The notes beneath the pieces were generated by a model, which saw nothing but the letters and a program-made list of their open reading frames with translations, was not told the origin of the DNA and searched no databases. Shown here one piece after another: positions 18,472 to 28,016 of a DNA stretch of 64,000 nt. Position numbers and translations under genes: made by a program. Numbering within the stretch: position 1 is the first letter of the stretch; each line of letters opens with the position of its first letter. Source of the stretch: Mycobacterium sp. D16Q14. GTDB taxonomy: Bacteria; Actinomycetota; Actinomycetes; Mycobacteriales; Mycobacteriaceae. The stretch is taken from contig MAEX01000004.1 in the NCBI GenBank assembly GCA_002013415.1, positions 124,001-188,000 on the forward strand, given 5' to 3'.

Positions 18472-20444
18472 CTGTCACCTTCCGCCTGTGGTTTCTGGTC
18501 GCCCGCCCATTCGTAGATCTGGGCAGCGCCGCTGTCGTACAGCTTTCTCCATGATCGGGATCTGTCCAACGACCTTAGTCCGTCGGGAACCTTGAACCCC
18601 TGGACCACGGGAGTGCTGGTCATGACATAGCGAATGTTCAGCGCGTGCACAGCCTCGATCACGCGCCGGTCGGTATCGGCATCGTCGGCGTAGGCCCAGA
18701 AGATGTACCGGTGATATCCCGGGCCCTGCTGCTGCGGGAAGTCGTAGTGCGTCCACAGCGGATGCAGCCCCGCCACCGCGTACATCCAGCCCGAGCCGTC
18801 CACGTTTCCGTCGCCGACAGTGGTGTCCCTGGCGCCGGGCAGGGTCGCCAGGTACGCGAAGGCGTCGAGCTTCGTGGGACCGACCATCACCTGGTCGTAT
18901 TTGGCGCCGAGGAGGTACTTGTGCGGTAGGAAGTAGTGCCGTGCGGAGAAGCTGCAGGTTCCGGCCAGCACGATCGCCGTGGCGACCAGCGCCCACTTTC
19001 GCGTGCGCTCCCCTTGCACCCTCGTCAGCACGGCGTAGGCCAGCGTGAACAGACCGATCCCGGCGGCCGGCGCCAGCAGCAGACACACGATGGCCGCTAA
19101 CCGGCGCGGGTCGCTGTAGAAGGCATCGGAGAACAGGGCCACCGCATGGCCGATGAAACCGCCAAAAGGTCTGGAGGAGTGGACAATCGCAACGATGAGC
19201 AGCAGCCAGACAGCGATCGGCCAGTACACCCGCTTCGCGATCAGTACGACCGCGCCAAGAAGGGCGAGCCAGAGCAGTGCGGACTGCACGGGGTAGTCGG
19301 CAAGGTGTCGGGTGTGCTGTGTGAGGGCGTCCAGCAGCGCGCGCTTCTTGCCCCACGGTGTGGCGAACTGGTGCCCGGCGATGATCTCGGACAGTTGCAG
19401 CAGCGTGCGCAGTTGCGGGTAGAGCAGCACCAGCGAAGCAAGGCCGGCGATGGCCAACGGGGCAAAACCACTTCCCAAGCGGGGCTTTACTTTTTGTTCC
19501 TTGCCCCGGCGCCGGGATAGTGGTGCGAAGAGCCACCAGGCTCCCACGAAGACCACCGCCACAATGGCGCCGGAGGTGTGTACCGAGGCGATCCCCACGA
19601 ACGCCAGGACGGCCACCGGTATGCGGCTGCGGTCGGCGACCACACTCGTGACGGCGATCACGACGGGGCCCACCAGGGCGAAGGACACCAGGTTCGGGAC
19701 GGCCGCGACGTAGAACTCCACATAGGGCAGCGCCGTGAACGACGCCGCGAGTGCGGCAGCGGTGGCCGCGGAACCGGCCTGGAAGGTGCGGCTGGTACGG
19801 CCGCGCAGCATCTGCCAGGTCAGCGCCGCCGCGCTGAGTGGGAAGAGCAGCGACCCGGCCACCGCGTACAGCGTGTAGCTGGTGGTGGGAGCCGCGCCGG
19901 TCAGTTGGCAGAGCACCGCGGCCAGCCCGTGGAAGGCCGACGGGTAGTACAGGGTGGCATGCGTCTCGACGTTGCGGAGGTCACCCATTCGGGTCGACGA
20001 TGCTTGCCCGGTGTCGAGGATGTAGCGGATGGTGTTTCCGTGCCACATCGAGTCCCAGGTGCTCGGGATCGATTGCCAGTTGGTCAGCCCGCGCAGGAAC
20101 GCGTAGAAGATGAGCGCGGTCCCGATCGCGATGCCGAACGTGACCGCGATGAGCGCCGCACGATTTTGTGACGGGAATTGTTCGGCGTGCTCTTTCGGCC
20201 GCAGTCGGCGCCAGATCAGCCGCGCGATGGCGATCGCGCCGAGAAGCGCAAACCCGGCGGAAACTGAGTTCCACGGTATGCCGATTGAGCCGAAGGTGAC
20301 GATGCACAGCCCAACTAGCCCATAGGTCAATGCAGGTGCGGTGAGGGCGGCCGAATGCGTTGGTAGCCCGAAGGCTCGGCCAATCAGCCAGCCTGGGATT
20401 AACAGCAACAGCAGTGCCGCAGCCACCCCGAAAGCGAACGACAT
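18468..20444 (-). CDS. Large multi-spanning membrane protein (Rv3779-like, GT-C-type topology)
   Basis: 658 residues with about 11-13 predicted membrane helices followed by a soluble C-terminal domain of about 130 residues, a layout like polyprenyl-dependent GT-C glycosyltransferases. It matches Rv3779 by position; that protein has been reported to take part in polyprenyl-phosphomannose synthesis, which I cannot confirm from sequence. It overlaps bpa by 4 bp, so proteasome activator and this envelope gene share a transcript. Confidence 0.75.
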   Translation of the reverse strand: MSFAFGVAAALLLLLIPGWLIGRAFGLPTHSAALTAPALTYGLVGLCIVTFGSIGIPWNSVSAGFALLGAIAIARLIWRRLRPKEHAEQFPSQNRAALIAVTFGIAIGTALIFYAFLRGLTNWQSIPSTWDSMWHGNTIRYILDTGQASSTRMGDLRNVETHATLYYPSAFHGLAAVLCQLTGAAPTTSYTLYAVAGSLLFPLSAAALTWQMLRGRTSRTFQAGSAATAAALAASFTALPYVEFYVAAVPNLVSFALVGPVVIAVTSVVADRSRIPVAVLAFVGIASVHTSGAIVAVVFVGAWWLFAPLSRRRGKEQKVKPRLGSGFAPLAIAGLASLVLLYPQLRTLLQLSEIIAGHQFATPWGKKRALLDALTQHTRHLADYPVQSALLWLALLGAVVLIAKRVYWPIAVWLLLIVAIVHSSRPFGGFIGHAVALFSDAFYSDPRRLAAIVCLLLAPAAGIGLFTLAYAVLTRVQGERTRKWALVATAIVLAGTCSFSARHYFLPHKYLLGAKYDQVMVGPTKLDAFAYLATLPGARDTTVGDGNVDGSGWMYAVAGLHPLWTHYDFPQQQGPGYHRYIFWAYADDADTDRRVIEAVHALNIRYVMTSTPVVQGFKVPDGLRSLDRSRSWRKLYDSGAAQIYEWAGDQKPQAEGDR

Positions 20445-20553
20445 TGCTCTAGTATGACTACACGAGACGGCGCCGTGGACCGTCGTCCGTCGGGACGTGG
20501 CGCAACGACGGGTTCAGCGCCGTGACCTGTAGTGAGCATCTAAGGTGTCTGGC

Positions 20554-21750
20554 ATGGCTTATGACGTCGCCCGGGTGCGCGGTTTGCACCCGTCTCTCGG
20601 CGACGGATGGGTACATTTCGATACCCAAGCCGGGATGCTCATCCCCGATGCGGTTGCTACGACTGTATCCACAGCGTTCCGCGGATCCTTTTCCGACACG
20701 CGGGGGCCGCACCCTAGCGCCCGGCGCAGTGCCGCCGTCCTCGAGGCTGCTCGGCACGCGGCCGCCGATCTGGTGGGTGCCGATGCGCGCGGGGTGGTGT
20801 TGGGCAGTGACCGCGCCGTTCTGCTCAACTCCCTGGCGGAGGGATCGTCCTCCAAGGCGGGGCTCGGCTATGAGCTGGTGGTGTCCCGGCTCGACGAAGA
20901 GGCCAATGTGCAGCCGTGGCTGCGTTCGGCCAACCGGTACGGCGCCAAGGTCAAATGGGCCGAGGTCGACATCGAGTCCGGTGATCTGCCGTCCTGGCAG
21001 TGGGAGTCGTTGATTACCAATCCGACCCGGCTGGTGGCGGTGACGGCGGCTTCTTCGACCCTGGGCACGGTGCCTGATCTGCAGCAGGCCACCAAGCTGG
21101 CGCACGCGGTCGGTGGTCTCGTGGTGATGGACTGCTCGAGCCTGGTGCCCTATCGCGCCTTCGATATCGAGGATCTGGACGCTGATGTTGTCGCCTTCAA
21201 CGCGACGGCCTGGGGTGGACCGCCGGTGGGCGCGTTGGTCTTCCGGGATCCTGCGCTGCTGGATTCGATCAGTTCGATTTCGCTCAACCCGTTGGCGAGC
21301 GGGCCCGCGCGACTGGAGCTGGGCGGGCATCAGTTCGCGATGTTGGCCGGCCTGGTCGCCAGCGTCGAGTACCTGGCTGGTTTGGACGAATCCGCCTCGG
21401 GTACCCGGCGTGAGCGGCTGCTGACGTCCCTGAACTCGGCGGGCGCGTATTTGGATTGGTTGTTCCGGTATCTGGTGAGCGCGCTGCGCACCCTGCCGCG
21501 CGTCATGGTCATCGGTGCTCCCGAGGACCGGATTCCCGCGCTCAGCTTCACGGTGATCGGGATTCCGGCTGACCGGGTGGTGCAGCGCCTGGCGGACAAC
21601 GGGGTGTGCGCGATCGCCAACACCAGTTCGCGGGTGCTCGACGCCATCGGCGTGAACGAGATCGGCGGCGCGATAACGGTTGGCTTGGGCCACTATTCGA
21701 CCGCCGCCGAGGTTGACCAGCTGGTGCGTGCGGTGGCCTCGCTGGGCTGA
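20554..21750 (+). CDS. Cysteine-desulfurase-like protein lacking the PLP lysine
   Basis: 398 residues from the ATG at 20554, which follows TAAGGT by 7 nt (leaderless). The fold is class V aminotransferase/cysteine-desulfurase-like (Rv3778c-like): HFDTQAG near the start, [10 protein letters not shown] in the middle. The segment that should be SGHK-x-x-GP-x-G reads [11 protein letters not shown], so the Schiff-base lysine is Ala or displaced. It may be a non-PLP or non-catalytic relative. Divergent from the Rv3779-like gene across about 110 bp. Confidence 0.72.
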   Translation: MAYDVARVRGLHPSLGDGWVHFDTQAGMLIPDAVATTVSTAFRGSFSDTRGPHPSARRSAAVLEAARHAAADLVGADARGVVLGSDRAVLLNSLAEGSSSKAGLGYELVVSRLDEEANVQPWLRSANRYGAKVKWAEVDIESGDLPSWQWESLITNPTRLVAVTAASSTLGTVPDLQQATKLAHAVGGLVVMDCSSLVPYRAFDIEDLDADVVAFNATAWGGPPVGALVFRDPALLDSISSISLNPLASGPARLELGGHQFAMLAGLVASVEYLAGLDESASGTRRERLLTSLNSAGAYLDWLFRYLVSALRTLPRVMVIGAPEDRIPALSFTVIGIPADRVVQRLADNGVCAIANTSSRVLDAIGVNEIGGAITVGLGHYSTAAEVDQLVRAVASLG

Positions 21751-21774
21751 TCGCTGTGGCCTTGCCTCGACGGC

Positions 21775-22761
21775 TCAGAGCGTGAGCAGCACCTTCCCCA
21801 CGACCTCCCCGCGCTCCAGCAGGCGATGCGCCTCGGCGGCCTGACTTATCGGGATCTCGGCACCCACGATCGGCCGGACTTTCCCCGCCTCGACGAGTGG
21901 CCACAGGTTTTGCGTGACGGACTCGACGATGGCGGCCTTGCCGGATGGCCCGTCCAGCGGCCGCCCGCGCAGGGTGGTGGCGGTGACGGAGCCGCGCTTG
22001 GTGATCAGCTTGCCGATGTTCAGCTCTGCCACTGCGCCGCCTTGCATACCGATGATGATCAGGTGACCGTCGTTGCCCAGAGCATCGACGTTACGATCCA
22101 GGTATTTCGCTCCCATGATGTCGAGGATGAGGTCGACGCCGGCGCCGTCGGTGAAGTTGCGAACCGCCTGTACAAAATCTGTGTCCCGGTAGTTGATCGT
22201 CAGGTCGGCACCAAGATCGCCGCAGGCGTCGAGTTTGTCAGGTGTGCCGGCGGTCACGGCAACCCGCACACCGAGTGCCTTAGCCACTTGAATGGCGTGC
22301 GTGCCGATACCGCTGGAGCCGCCATGGATTAGGATGGATTGTCCGGCAGCCATTCTCGCCGTCATCACCAGATTCGACCACACGGTGCACGCGACTTCGG
22401 GTAGTGCGGCTGCGACGTCAAGATCGACATTTGACGGAATCGGCAGCAACTGGCCGACGGGTACCACCACTTTCTCGGCATACCCACCGCCGGACAGTAG
22501 CGCACAGACATGTTGCCCCACAGTCCATTCTGTGACATTCGAGCCAACCTGGCCAATGGTTCCGGAGCATTCGAGGCCGAGTATGTGGCTCGCACCGGGC
22601 GGCATCGGATACAAGCCCTGTCGTTGCAGCAGATCCGCACGGTTGACTGCGGAGGCGGTGACATCGATCAGTATTTCGCCTGGTCCTGGAGTTGGGTCGG
22701 CAACTTCGGTCCAGCACAGCGCTTCTGGCCCACCTGGCTGGTCAACGGTGATAGCGTGCAT
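21775..22761 (-). CDS. NAD(P)H:quinone oxidoreductase, zinc-free MDR family
   Basis: 328 residues. The N-terminal catalytic domain has GLECSGTIGQVG; the Rossmann motif in HGGSSGIGTHAIQVAKALG is near residue 145. The catalytic-zinc ligands of alcohol dehydrogenases are absent, as in quinone reductases such as Rv3777. Divergent from the MarR gene (105 bp), which may control it in response to quinones or phenolics. Confidence 0.88.
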   Translation of the reverse strand: MHAITVDQPGGPEALCWTEVADPTPGPGEILIDVTASAVNRADLLQRQGLYPMPPGASHILGLECSGTIGQVGSNVTEWTVGQHVCALLSGGGYAEKVVVPVGQLLPIPSNVDLDVAAALPEVACTVWSNLVMTARMAAGQSILIHGGSSGIGTHAIQVAKALGVRVAVTAGTPDKLDACGDLGADLTINYRDTDFVQAVRNFTDGAGVDLILDIMGAKYLDRNVDALGNDGHLIIIGMQGGAVAELNIGKLITKRGSVTATTLRGRPLDGPSGKAAIVESVTQNLWPLVEAGKVRPIVGAEIPISQAAEAHRLLERGEVVGKVLLTL

Positions 22762-22866
22762 AACATCCAGACTATGCCGAGCTATGGGTGGTCACCGGGT
22801 TATCAGACGCTGCGTATGGAGGCGCGGTCGGGGCCGCAGCTTGGTCGGCGGAAGGGGGGATTGTGT

Positions 22867-23370
22867 ATGAGTACACGTTCGGAGAGTGAAGTCCCGGGAC
22901 TTGACCTCGCCGAATTTCGTTCGTGGCAAAACTTTTGGGTGGCGACTAATCGGTTGCACTTCTTGTTGAACCGGAAAATGGTTGCATCGCACGGTATTTC
23001 GTTGACCGACTTCCAGGTGCTGCAACAATTGTTGCGATCAGCTAACGGAAGCTGCCGGATGGGGGATATCGCTACCAGCCTGCTGGCCTCGCGTAGCCGG
23101 ATCACGCATCAAGTGCGCCGTCTGGAGGGGCAGGGGCTGGTGAAGCGTGGGTCGATGCCGCAGGACCGCAGGGCGGTGCTGGCGGCGCTCACCGAGCAGG
23201 GCCGCACCCTCGGCGAGGCGGCAATGTCCACCTACGCCGAATGCGTCCGCGAGCACTACCTGACCCGACTGACCCGGGCACAGCAGGCCGCCATCGCGGA
23301 GAGCTTCCGGCGCGTCGGTGAGGGCGCCGAGGACGCGCTCAGGGACGGGGAGGGCCGCGGCGGGGAGTAG
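22867..23370 (+). CDS. MarR-family transcriptional regulator
   Basis: 167 residues from the ATG at 22867, preceded by GGAAGGGGGG as ribosome binding site; the frame is open further upstream but overlaps the divergent reductase. Winged helix: LTDFQVLQQLLRSANGSCRMGDIATSLLASRSRITHQVRRLEGQGLVKR and wing DRRAVLAALTEQG. Probable regulator of the divergent quinone reductase. Confidence 0.88.
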   Translation: MSTRSESEVPGLDLAEFRSWQNFWVATNRLHFLLNRKMVASHGISLTDFQVLQQLLRSANGSCRMGDIATSLLASRSRITHQVRRLEGQGLVKRGSMPQDRRAVLAALTEQGRTLGEAAMSTYAECVREHYLTRLTRAQQAAIAESFRRVGEGAEDALRDGEGRGGE

Positions 23371-23401
23371 GCCGCCTGGCGGAGCCGCTAGGCTTGCGCA
23401 C

Positions 23402-23488
23402 GGTGGCGTGGCAGAGCGGCCTAATGCACTCGCCTTGAAAGCGAGAGACGGCTAACACCGTCCGGGGGTTCAAATCCCTCCGCCACCG
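23402..23488 (+). tRNA. tRNA-Ser (anticodon TGA)
   Basis: Acceptor arms GGTGGCG (23402-23408) and CGCCACC (23481-23487) pair; anticodon loop CTTGAAA gives TGA; a long variable arm is typical of Ser; T-loop GGTTCAAATCC is present. No CCA is encoded. The following 143 bp up to the OsmC gene holds no gene that I can support. Confidence 0.96.
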
Positions 23489-23631
23489 CTCTTACGCTTG
23501 GGTCCCGGCCCGGCTCGAACGGGCTGCCTCCCTCGCCAGCTGCGTGAGCAGCGGACCGCACGTACCGGTTAGCGCGGTCTAGGGCGGGCGCCGCTGATGC
23601 TGCCAGGGAGGCTCCGCACCCGGCAACAGAT

Positions 23632-24165
23632 TTACGACCGCGGCCGCGTGATGAGTTGTGTGTGCACAGGAGTGGAGCCGGTGGTCAGGTCCAGCACCGG
23701 GCAATGCGCGTCCACGGCTTCCTGAAGTTCGCGGTACCGCTCGTCGCTGTCCGGCCCGGAGACCGTCACCGTGACGCGGATCTGCTGGAAGCCGGGGCGG
23801 ACGCTGTCGTCCAAGCCGAAGAATCCGCGGACATCGAGGTCGCCCTCGGCGCTGGCGCTGAGTGAATCGACTTGAATCCCTAGTCTTTCCGCCCAGAATC
23901 GGTAGGTCACCACCTGGCAGGACAGCAGCGATGCCAGGTAATACTCGACAGGGTTGGGGGCTGTGTTCTGCCCGCCGAGGCTTGGTGGCTCGTCGACGTG
24001 GACGCGGTACTTGCCCAGGGTGATCTCGCTACCGACCGTGCCCTCTGGTTGGGCGGACGCCTTGAACACCACCGTGGCGGCGCTGGGTTTGTCGGCGACG
24101 GCCTCTCGGGTCGCATCGGTGATCGCGTTGAGGGACGTTGTCGAGGCAGTCACGCGTGGTGACAT
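23632..24165 (-). CDS. OsmC-family peroxide-reducing protein
   Basis: 177 residues. The two redox cysteines lie in LLSCQVVTYRF (about residue 88) and AHCPVLDLTTG (about 157), the OsmC/Ohr pattern for thiol-dependent reduction of organic hydroperoxides. Divergent from the methyltransferase operon with a 103-bp shared promoter region. Confidence 0.88.
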   Translation of the reverse strand: MSPRVTASTTSLNAITDATREAVADKPSAATVVFKASAQPEGTVGSEITLGKYRVHVDEPPSLGGQNTAPNPVEYYLASLLSCQVVTYRFWAERLGIQVDSLSASAEGDLDVRGFFGLDDSVRPGFQQIRVTVTVSGPDSDERYRELQEAVDAHCPVLDLTTGSTPVHTQLITRPRS

Positions 24166-24234
24166 TAGTCGGGTAACCGCCGCGCCGGGAGGGTTGCGTC
24201 CGTGGTGAATCCAATGCTGCGGGAACGTAGGGGT

Positions 24235-24261
24235 ATTTAAAAGGAGAGTTATCCTCTAAAT
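24235..24261. promoter_or_regulatory. Inverted repeat in the OsmC / methyltransferase divergent promoter
   Basis: Left arm ATTTA-AGGA and right arm TCCT-TAAAT (24252-24261) are reverse complements except for a 2-nt versus 1-nt internal spacer. It overlaps TATCCT (24250-24255), a possible -10 for the rightward gene. A candidate operator for the Fe-S-type regulator encoded by the second gene of the operon. Confidence 0.35.
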
Positions 24262-24268
24262 TGGAGTT

Positions 24269-25069
24269 ATGGCTGACAGGGAAACGCTTCCGCTGGCTGG
24301 GCGCAGGGATGAAGACCTTCCCGGCCACTGGCTGCTGGCACGGCTGGGCAAGCGCGTACTGCGCCCGGGAGGGCGTGAACTGACCACCCGGCTCTTGGCC
24401 GCCGGGAAGGTGACTGATGCCGATGTGGTCGAACTCGGGCCCGGGCTGGGCCGGACTGCGCGCGACATCGCGGCGCTGCACCCGCGGTCCTATGTCGGTG
24501 TCGATGACACCGCGGCGGCCACTGAATCGGTGCGCAATGTCGTCGCATCGTGTGGTGGGCGCGTGATTGTCGCGGACGCCGCCAGTACGGGTCTGCCCGA
24601 CGCGAGCGCCGACGTCGTCGTGGGCGAGGCGATGCTGACGATGCAGAGCGACAAGGCCAAGCAGGCCATTGTGGACGAGGCCTACCGGGTGTTACGGCCG
24701 GGCGGGCGGTACGCGATTCACGAGCTCGGGCTGACACCGGACTCCGTGGACGCGGCCACTAAGGACGAGATTCGCCGGGCTCTGGCCCGCTCGATCAAAG
24801 TCAACGCACGGCCGCTCACCGTGGCCGAGTGGAGTGAGCTGCTCAGTGCCTCGGGATTCGAGGTGGTGAGCACCGACCGGGCGGCGATGGCGCTGTTGAG
24901 CCCACGGCGCGTCATCGCCGACGAGGGCATTATCGGAGCCCTGCGGCTGGTGAAAAACGTTCTCCTGCATGGTGGCGCGCGCAAGCGAGTGCTTGCCATG
25001 CGCCGTACATTTCGTGAACACAGCGACGCGTTGACGGCGGTCGCAGTAGTGGGCGTCCGGCCCCAATGA
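24269..25069 (+). CDS. Class I SAM-dependent methyltransferase
   Basis: 266 residues. SAM-binding VVELGPGLGRTARDIA near residue 53, then VDDTAAAT, DAASTGLPDASADVVVGEAMLTM and the C-terminal RPGGRYAIHELGL segment of small-molecule methyltransferases. Substrate unknown. The GGAG before the ATG is only 2 nt away, so the start may be near-leaderless from the TATCCT box. The stop overlaps the next gene's ATG (ATGA). Confidence 0.82.
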   Translation: MADRETLPLAGRRDEDLPGHWLLARLGKRVLRPGGRELTTRLLAAGKVTDADVVELGPGLGRTARDIAALHPRSYVGVDDTAAATESVRNVVASCGGRVIVADAASTGLPDASADVVVGEAMLTMQSDKAKQAIVDEAYRVLRPGGRYAIHELGLTPDSVDAATKDEIRRALARSIKVNARPLTVAEWSELLSASGFEVVSTDRAAMALLSPRRVIADEGIIGALRLVKNVLLHGGARKRVLAMRRTFREHSDALTAVAVVGVRPQ

Positions 25070-25758
25070 CCGGTAACCGCAAAGCGGGCCAACAGCGCGA
25101 CCGGGTGCTCGTGCTGTTGCGGGAGGCGCCGCAGCCGATCGGCGTACAGCACATTGCCGATAGGCTGCGAATCCACATCACCACGGTGCGCTTCCACCTC
25201 AAGACCCTGGAAGAGCAGGGGCAGATCGTCCGGCGCGGTAGCGGTGCCGGCCAGAAAGCAGGCAGGCCCAGCCTCGCCTACGCGATCGCCCCACGGCTCG
25301 ACTACGCCGATGTCGTGTCGCTGTTCGCAGTCCATCTCGGTGGCACCCCCGTTGAGCGTGAATCGCGTGCGGCGCTGGTTGGGGCCGATCTAGCACATCG
25401 GGTGAACGTGGCGCGCCACCGGGCCGCGATCCCCGCGGCCGATCTAGTCGTGGAAACCCTTGGCGAACTGGGGTTTACAGTGCACTCCACGCTGATGTCC
25501 TTTGGTCGAATCACCGTGCAGATCTGTTCCTGCCCACTCGCCGAGATCGCCACGACGGCCCCGGAAGTGGTCCGCGGGATCCAACGGGGTCTCATCCAGG
25601 AAGTTCTTGACGTCAACGCCGACGCGGTGGGCGGGCAGTTTCAGGTCACCGTGTCACCCGATGCCGGGCACGGCGACTGCACGGTCAGTCTGACTCTGGA
25701 TCCACAGGTGAAGGGAGATAGTCATGGATGTCATCTCGATAACGGCTCTAGGGGATGA
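25066..25758 (+). CDS. DeoR/ArsR-type HTH regulator with SufR-like cysteines
   Basis: 230 residues. The N-terminal winged helix (about 12-60: IGVQHIADRLRIHITTVRFHLKTLEEQG) is followed by the GRPSLAY hinge seen in SufR-type regulators. Cysteines at 154, 156 (CSCP) and 205 are in the region where SufR holds an Fe-S cluster, suggesting redox or iron-sulfur sensing; this is inference. Overlaps the methyltransferase by 4 bp and the cupin by 35 bp. Confidence 0.78.
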   Translation: MTGNRKAGQQRDRVLVLLREAPQPIGVQHIADRLRIHITTVRFHLKTLEEQGQIVRRGSGAGQKAGRPSLAYAIAPRLDYADVVSLFAVHLGGTPVERESRAALVGADLAHRVNVARHRAAIPAADLVVETLGELGFTVHSTLMSFGRITVQICSCPLAEIATTAPEVVRGIQRGLIQEVLDVNADAVGGQFQVTVSPDAGHGDCTVSLTLDPQVKGDSHGCHLDNGSRG

Positions 25759-26059
25759 GCAGGCCGAAACAGCGCGGAACGCGCACAGCGGCCGGGCGGC
25801 GCACACCGTGCACGGCAGCAGCGGCCATGTGTTGAGGCAGGTGGTGCTGGCTCTCGCAGGCGGTCACAAGCTTGCCGAACACGAAAATCCAGGCGAGGCA
25901 ACCTTATTAGTGCTCAGTGGGCGGGTGGAGCTCGCGACGGCGACCGTGAAGGCCGCGCTGGACACCGGCGACTACGTGGTAATCCCGCAAGAGCGGCATG
26001 ACCTCACCGCGGTCGAAGACTCGGCGGTGCTGCTGACAGTGGTGGGCCGGGCGGGCTGA
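25724..26059 (+). CDS. Small cupin-domain protein
   Basis: 111 residues, a single cupin barrel: GHKLAEHENPGEATLLVLSGRVEL and DTGDYVVIPQERHDLTAVEDS give the two cupin motifs with potential metal ligands (His, Glu, His). Starts inside the regulator gene (35-bp overlap), so it is translationally coupled. The methyltransferase-regulator-cupin trio is convergent with the encapsulin-associated cysteine desulfurase. Confidence 0.8.
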   Translation: MDVISITALGDEQAETARNAHSGRAAHTVHGSSGHVLRQVVLALAGGHKLAEHENPGEATLLVLSGRVELATATVKAALDTGDYVVIPQERHDLTAVEDSAVLLTVVGRAG

Positions 26060-26135
26060 GCTCGCCGAGTGCATACCAGGTGCAGGGCATTTCGATGAGA
26101 TGCCTGCGCGCGGTATGCGCTCGACGAACGCTGCT

Positions 26136-28016
26136 CTACGCCTTGGGCCCGCCGCTTTCCGCCAGTCGCCGCACCGCGTCGATGAAGACGTCGATCTCGT
26201 CGAAGGTGTTGTAGAACGCGAACGACGGCCGCACCGTCTGCTCCAGCCCCAGCCGGCGCAGAATCGGCTGCGCGCAGTGGTGTCCGGCGCGCACCGCGAT
26301 GCCGTCGGCGTTGAGCGCCTTGCCAACTTCCACCGGATCGTGCCCGTCGAGCACGAATGACAGCACCGATGCCTTGTGATCCGCCGTTCCGACCAGCGTT
26401 ACGCCGGGGATCGCGGCCAACTGCGGTGTGGCGTACTCCAGCACCGCATGCTCGTATTCAGCGATCCGCTTGATTCCGATGCGCTCCACATACCGCACTG
26501 CCTCACCCAGTCCGACGGCGTCGGCGATGTTGCCGGTGCCCGCCTCGAACTTGTTGGGCGGACCCTGGAACACCGCACGCTCCAGGGTGACATCGGCGAT
26601 CATGTTGCCGCCGCCCTGCCATGGTGGTGTCTCCGCCAACGCGTCCTCGCTGCCGTACAGCACGCCGATCCCGGTGGGGCCGTAGATCTTATGACCCGAG
26701 AAGACGAAGAAATCGGCGCCGAGTTCCTGGAGGTTCACCGTGAGGTGTGGTACCGATTGCGCGCCGTCGATGAGCACGCGTGCGCCATAGCGATGTGAGA
26801 TCTCGACGATCTGCTTGGCGGGCGTCACCGTGCCCAGCGCGTTGGAAACCTGGGTGGCCGCAACCAGTTTGGTGCGCGGACCGACCAGGTCTTCCAGCTC
26901 GGACAGCAGCAGGTTACCGGCGTCGTCCACCGGGGCCACCTTGATGACGGCGCCGGTCTTCTTCGCGATCTGCTGCCACGGAACGATATTGGCGTGGTGC
27001 TCCAAGTGGGTGATGACGATCTCGTCCCCGTGCCCGAGGTTCTTGCCGCCCCACGCGTGCGCCACCAGGTTGATCGCCTCGGTGGCCCCGCGCACGAAGA
27101 TGATGTTCTCGTCCGCCTCGGCGCCCAGGAATTTGCGGACGGAGCCACGGGCATCCTCGTACGCGTCGGTGGCCCGTGCAGCCAATTCGTGTGCGGCACG
27201 GTGGATATTCGAGTTCTCGTGCTGGTAGAAGTGCACCAGCCGATCGATCACCGACTGCGGCTTCTGTGTGGTCGCGGCGTTGTCGAACCAGATCAGTGGC
27301 TTACCGTTCACTGTTTCGGACAGGATCGGGAAATCCGCCCGAATCGACGCGACATCGAAGGCGCGCGCGTCTTCGTGAATTGGTGCCGCAGCCGGTGGCC
27401 CTCCCAAGAAGTAGTAGGTCGCCTCGTCGCCGCCGGTCGGTGCCACCGGGGTCGTCCAACCCAGGTTCGGCACACTGGGTGCCTCCGAGTACGGAGCCAC
27501 GCGAGGTGAGGCGGCGGCGGGTGCCCCGGAGTTCACCGAGGGGGTTGCGAGCACCCCGGGGATCGTTGGAACCAGCCCCGAGGGAACGGCGAAATCGGCG
27601 AGATCTGTTGTCGTATAACCAGTTACGGCGGTGTGTGCGGCGGAGGTGCCCGACGTCAGGTCACCGCCACTACCGCGCGGAGCCACCGGCACCGCTCCGG
27701 GAATACCGTCGGGGGTCGCCGAACCGAAGGCCGTAACCGGTGGGGCCACCGTCGCCGTCGACAGGGCGTCCGCCACCGGTGCCAGTGCATACGGACTGGC
27801 CAACGAGCCCGCCGTGGCTGCCGCGGACGACCCCGCAGTCGCGTCCGGGACGGTGCCCCGGGGCGCGACGGGTACCGCCGGTCCCGGAGTGTCGATACCC
27901 GGTGCTCCGGAAGGTGTCGCCTCCCAGAACAGCTGAGTGGCCAAGGCCGACAGCTCTGCCGCAGATGGGAAGCCAGGTGGGCTGTCGGTTACAGGGATCG
28001 CGTCACTTGTAGACAT
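26136..28016 (-). CDS. Encapsulin-cargo cysteine desulfurase (SufS-like) with N-terminal loading extension
   Basis: 626 residues from the ATG at 28016, which overlaps the encapsulin stop by 14 bp. Residues 1-215 are low-complexity Ala/Pro/Gly/Thr-rich and probably disordered; they hold three copies of a (V/T)PVAP(R/T)G motif at 48-54, 109-115 and 189-195. Residues 220-626 are a group II cysteine desulfurase: PLP Lys443 in FSGHKIYGPTG, persulfide Cys581 in RAGHHCAQP. It removes sulfur from cysteine as persulfide. Such extensions direct desulfurases into family 2A encapsulin shells, which fits the neighbouring gene. Confidence 0.93.
   Translation of the reverse strand: MSTSDAIPVTDSPPGFPSAAELSALATQLFWEATPSGAPGIDTPGPAVPVAPRGTVPDATAGSSAAATAGSLASPYALAPVADALSTATVAPPVTAFGSATPDGIPGAVPVAPRGSGGDLTSGTSAAHTAVTGYTTTDLADFAVPSGLVPTIPGVLATPSVNSGAPAAASPRVAPYSEAPSVPNLGWTTPVAPTGGDEATYYFLGGPPAAAPIHEDARAFDVASIRADFPILSETVNGKPLIWFDNAATTQKPQSVIDRLVHFYQHENSNIHRAAHELAARATDAYEDARGSVRKFLGAEADENIIFVRGATEAINLVAHAWGGKNLGHGDEIVITHLEHHANIVPWQQIAKKTGAVIKVAPVDDAGNLLLSELEDLVGPRTKLVAATQVSNALGTVTPAKQIVEISHRYGARVLIDGAQSVPHLTVNLQELGADFFVFSGHKIYGPTGIGVLYGSEDALAETPPWQGGGNMIADVTLERAVFQGPPNKFEAGTGNIADAVGLGEAVRYVERIGIKRIAEYEHAVLEYATPQLAAIPGVTLVGTADHKASVLSFVLDGHDPVEVGKALNADGIAVRAGHHCAQPILRRLGLEQTVRPSFAFYNTFDEIDVFIDAVRRLAESGGPKA

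Noticed and set aside
23402..23488. tRNA-Ser(TGA) as a second attachment site
   Set aside because: It shares the T-arm and acceptor sequence with tRNA-Ser(CGA), but the flanking repeat (CATTACCCTCTGAC...) is absent here and no duplicate 3' end is found nearby.
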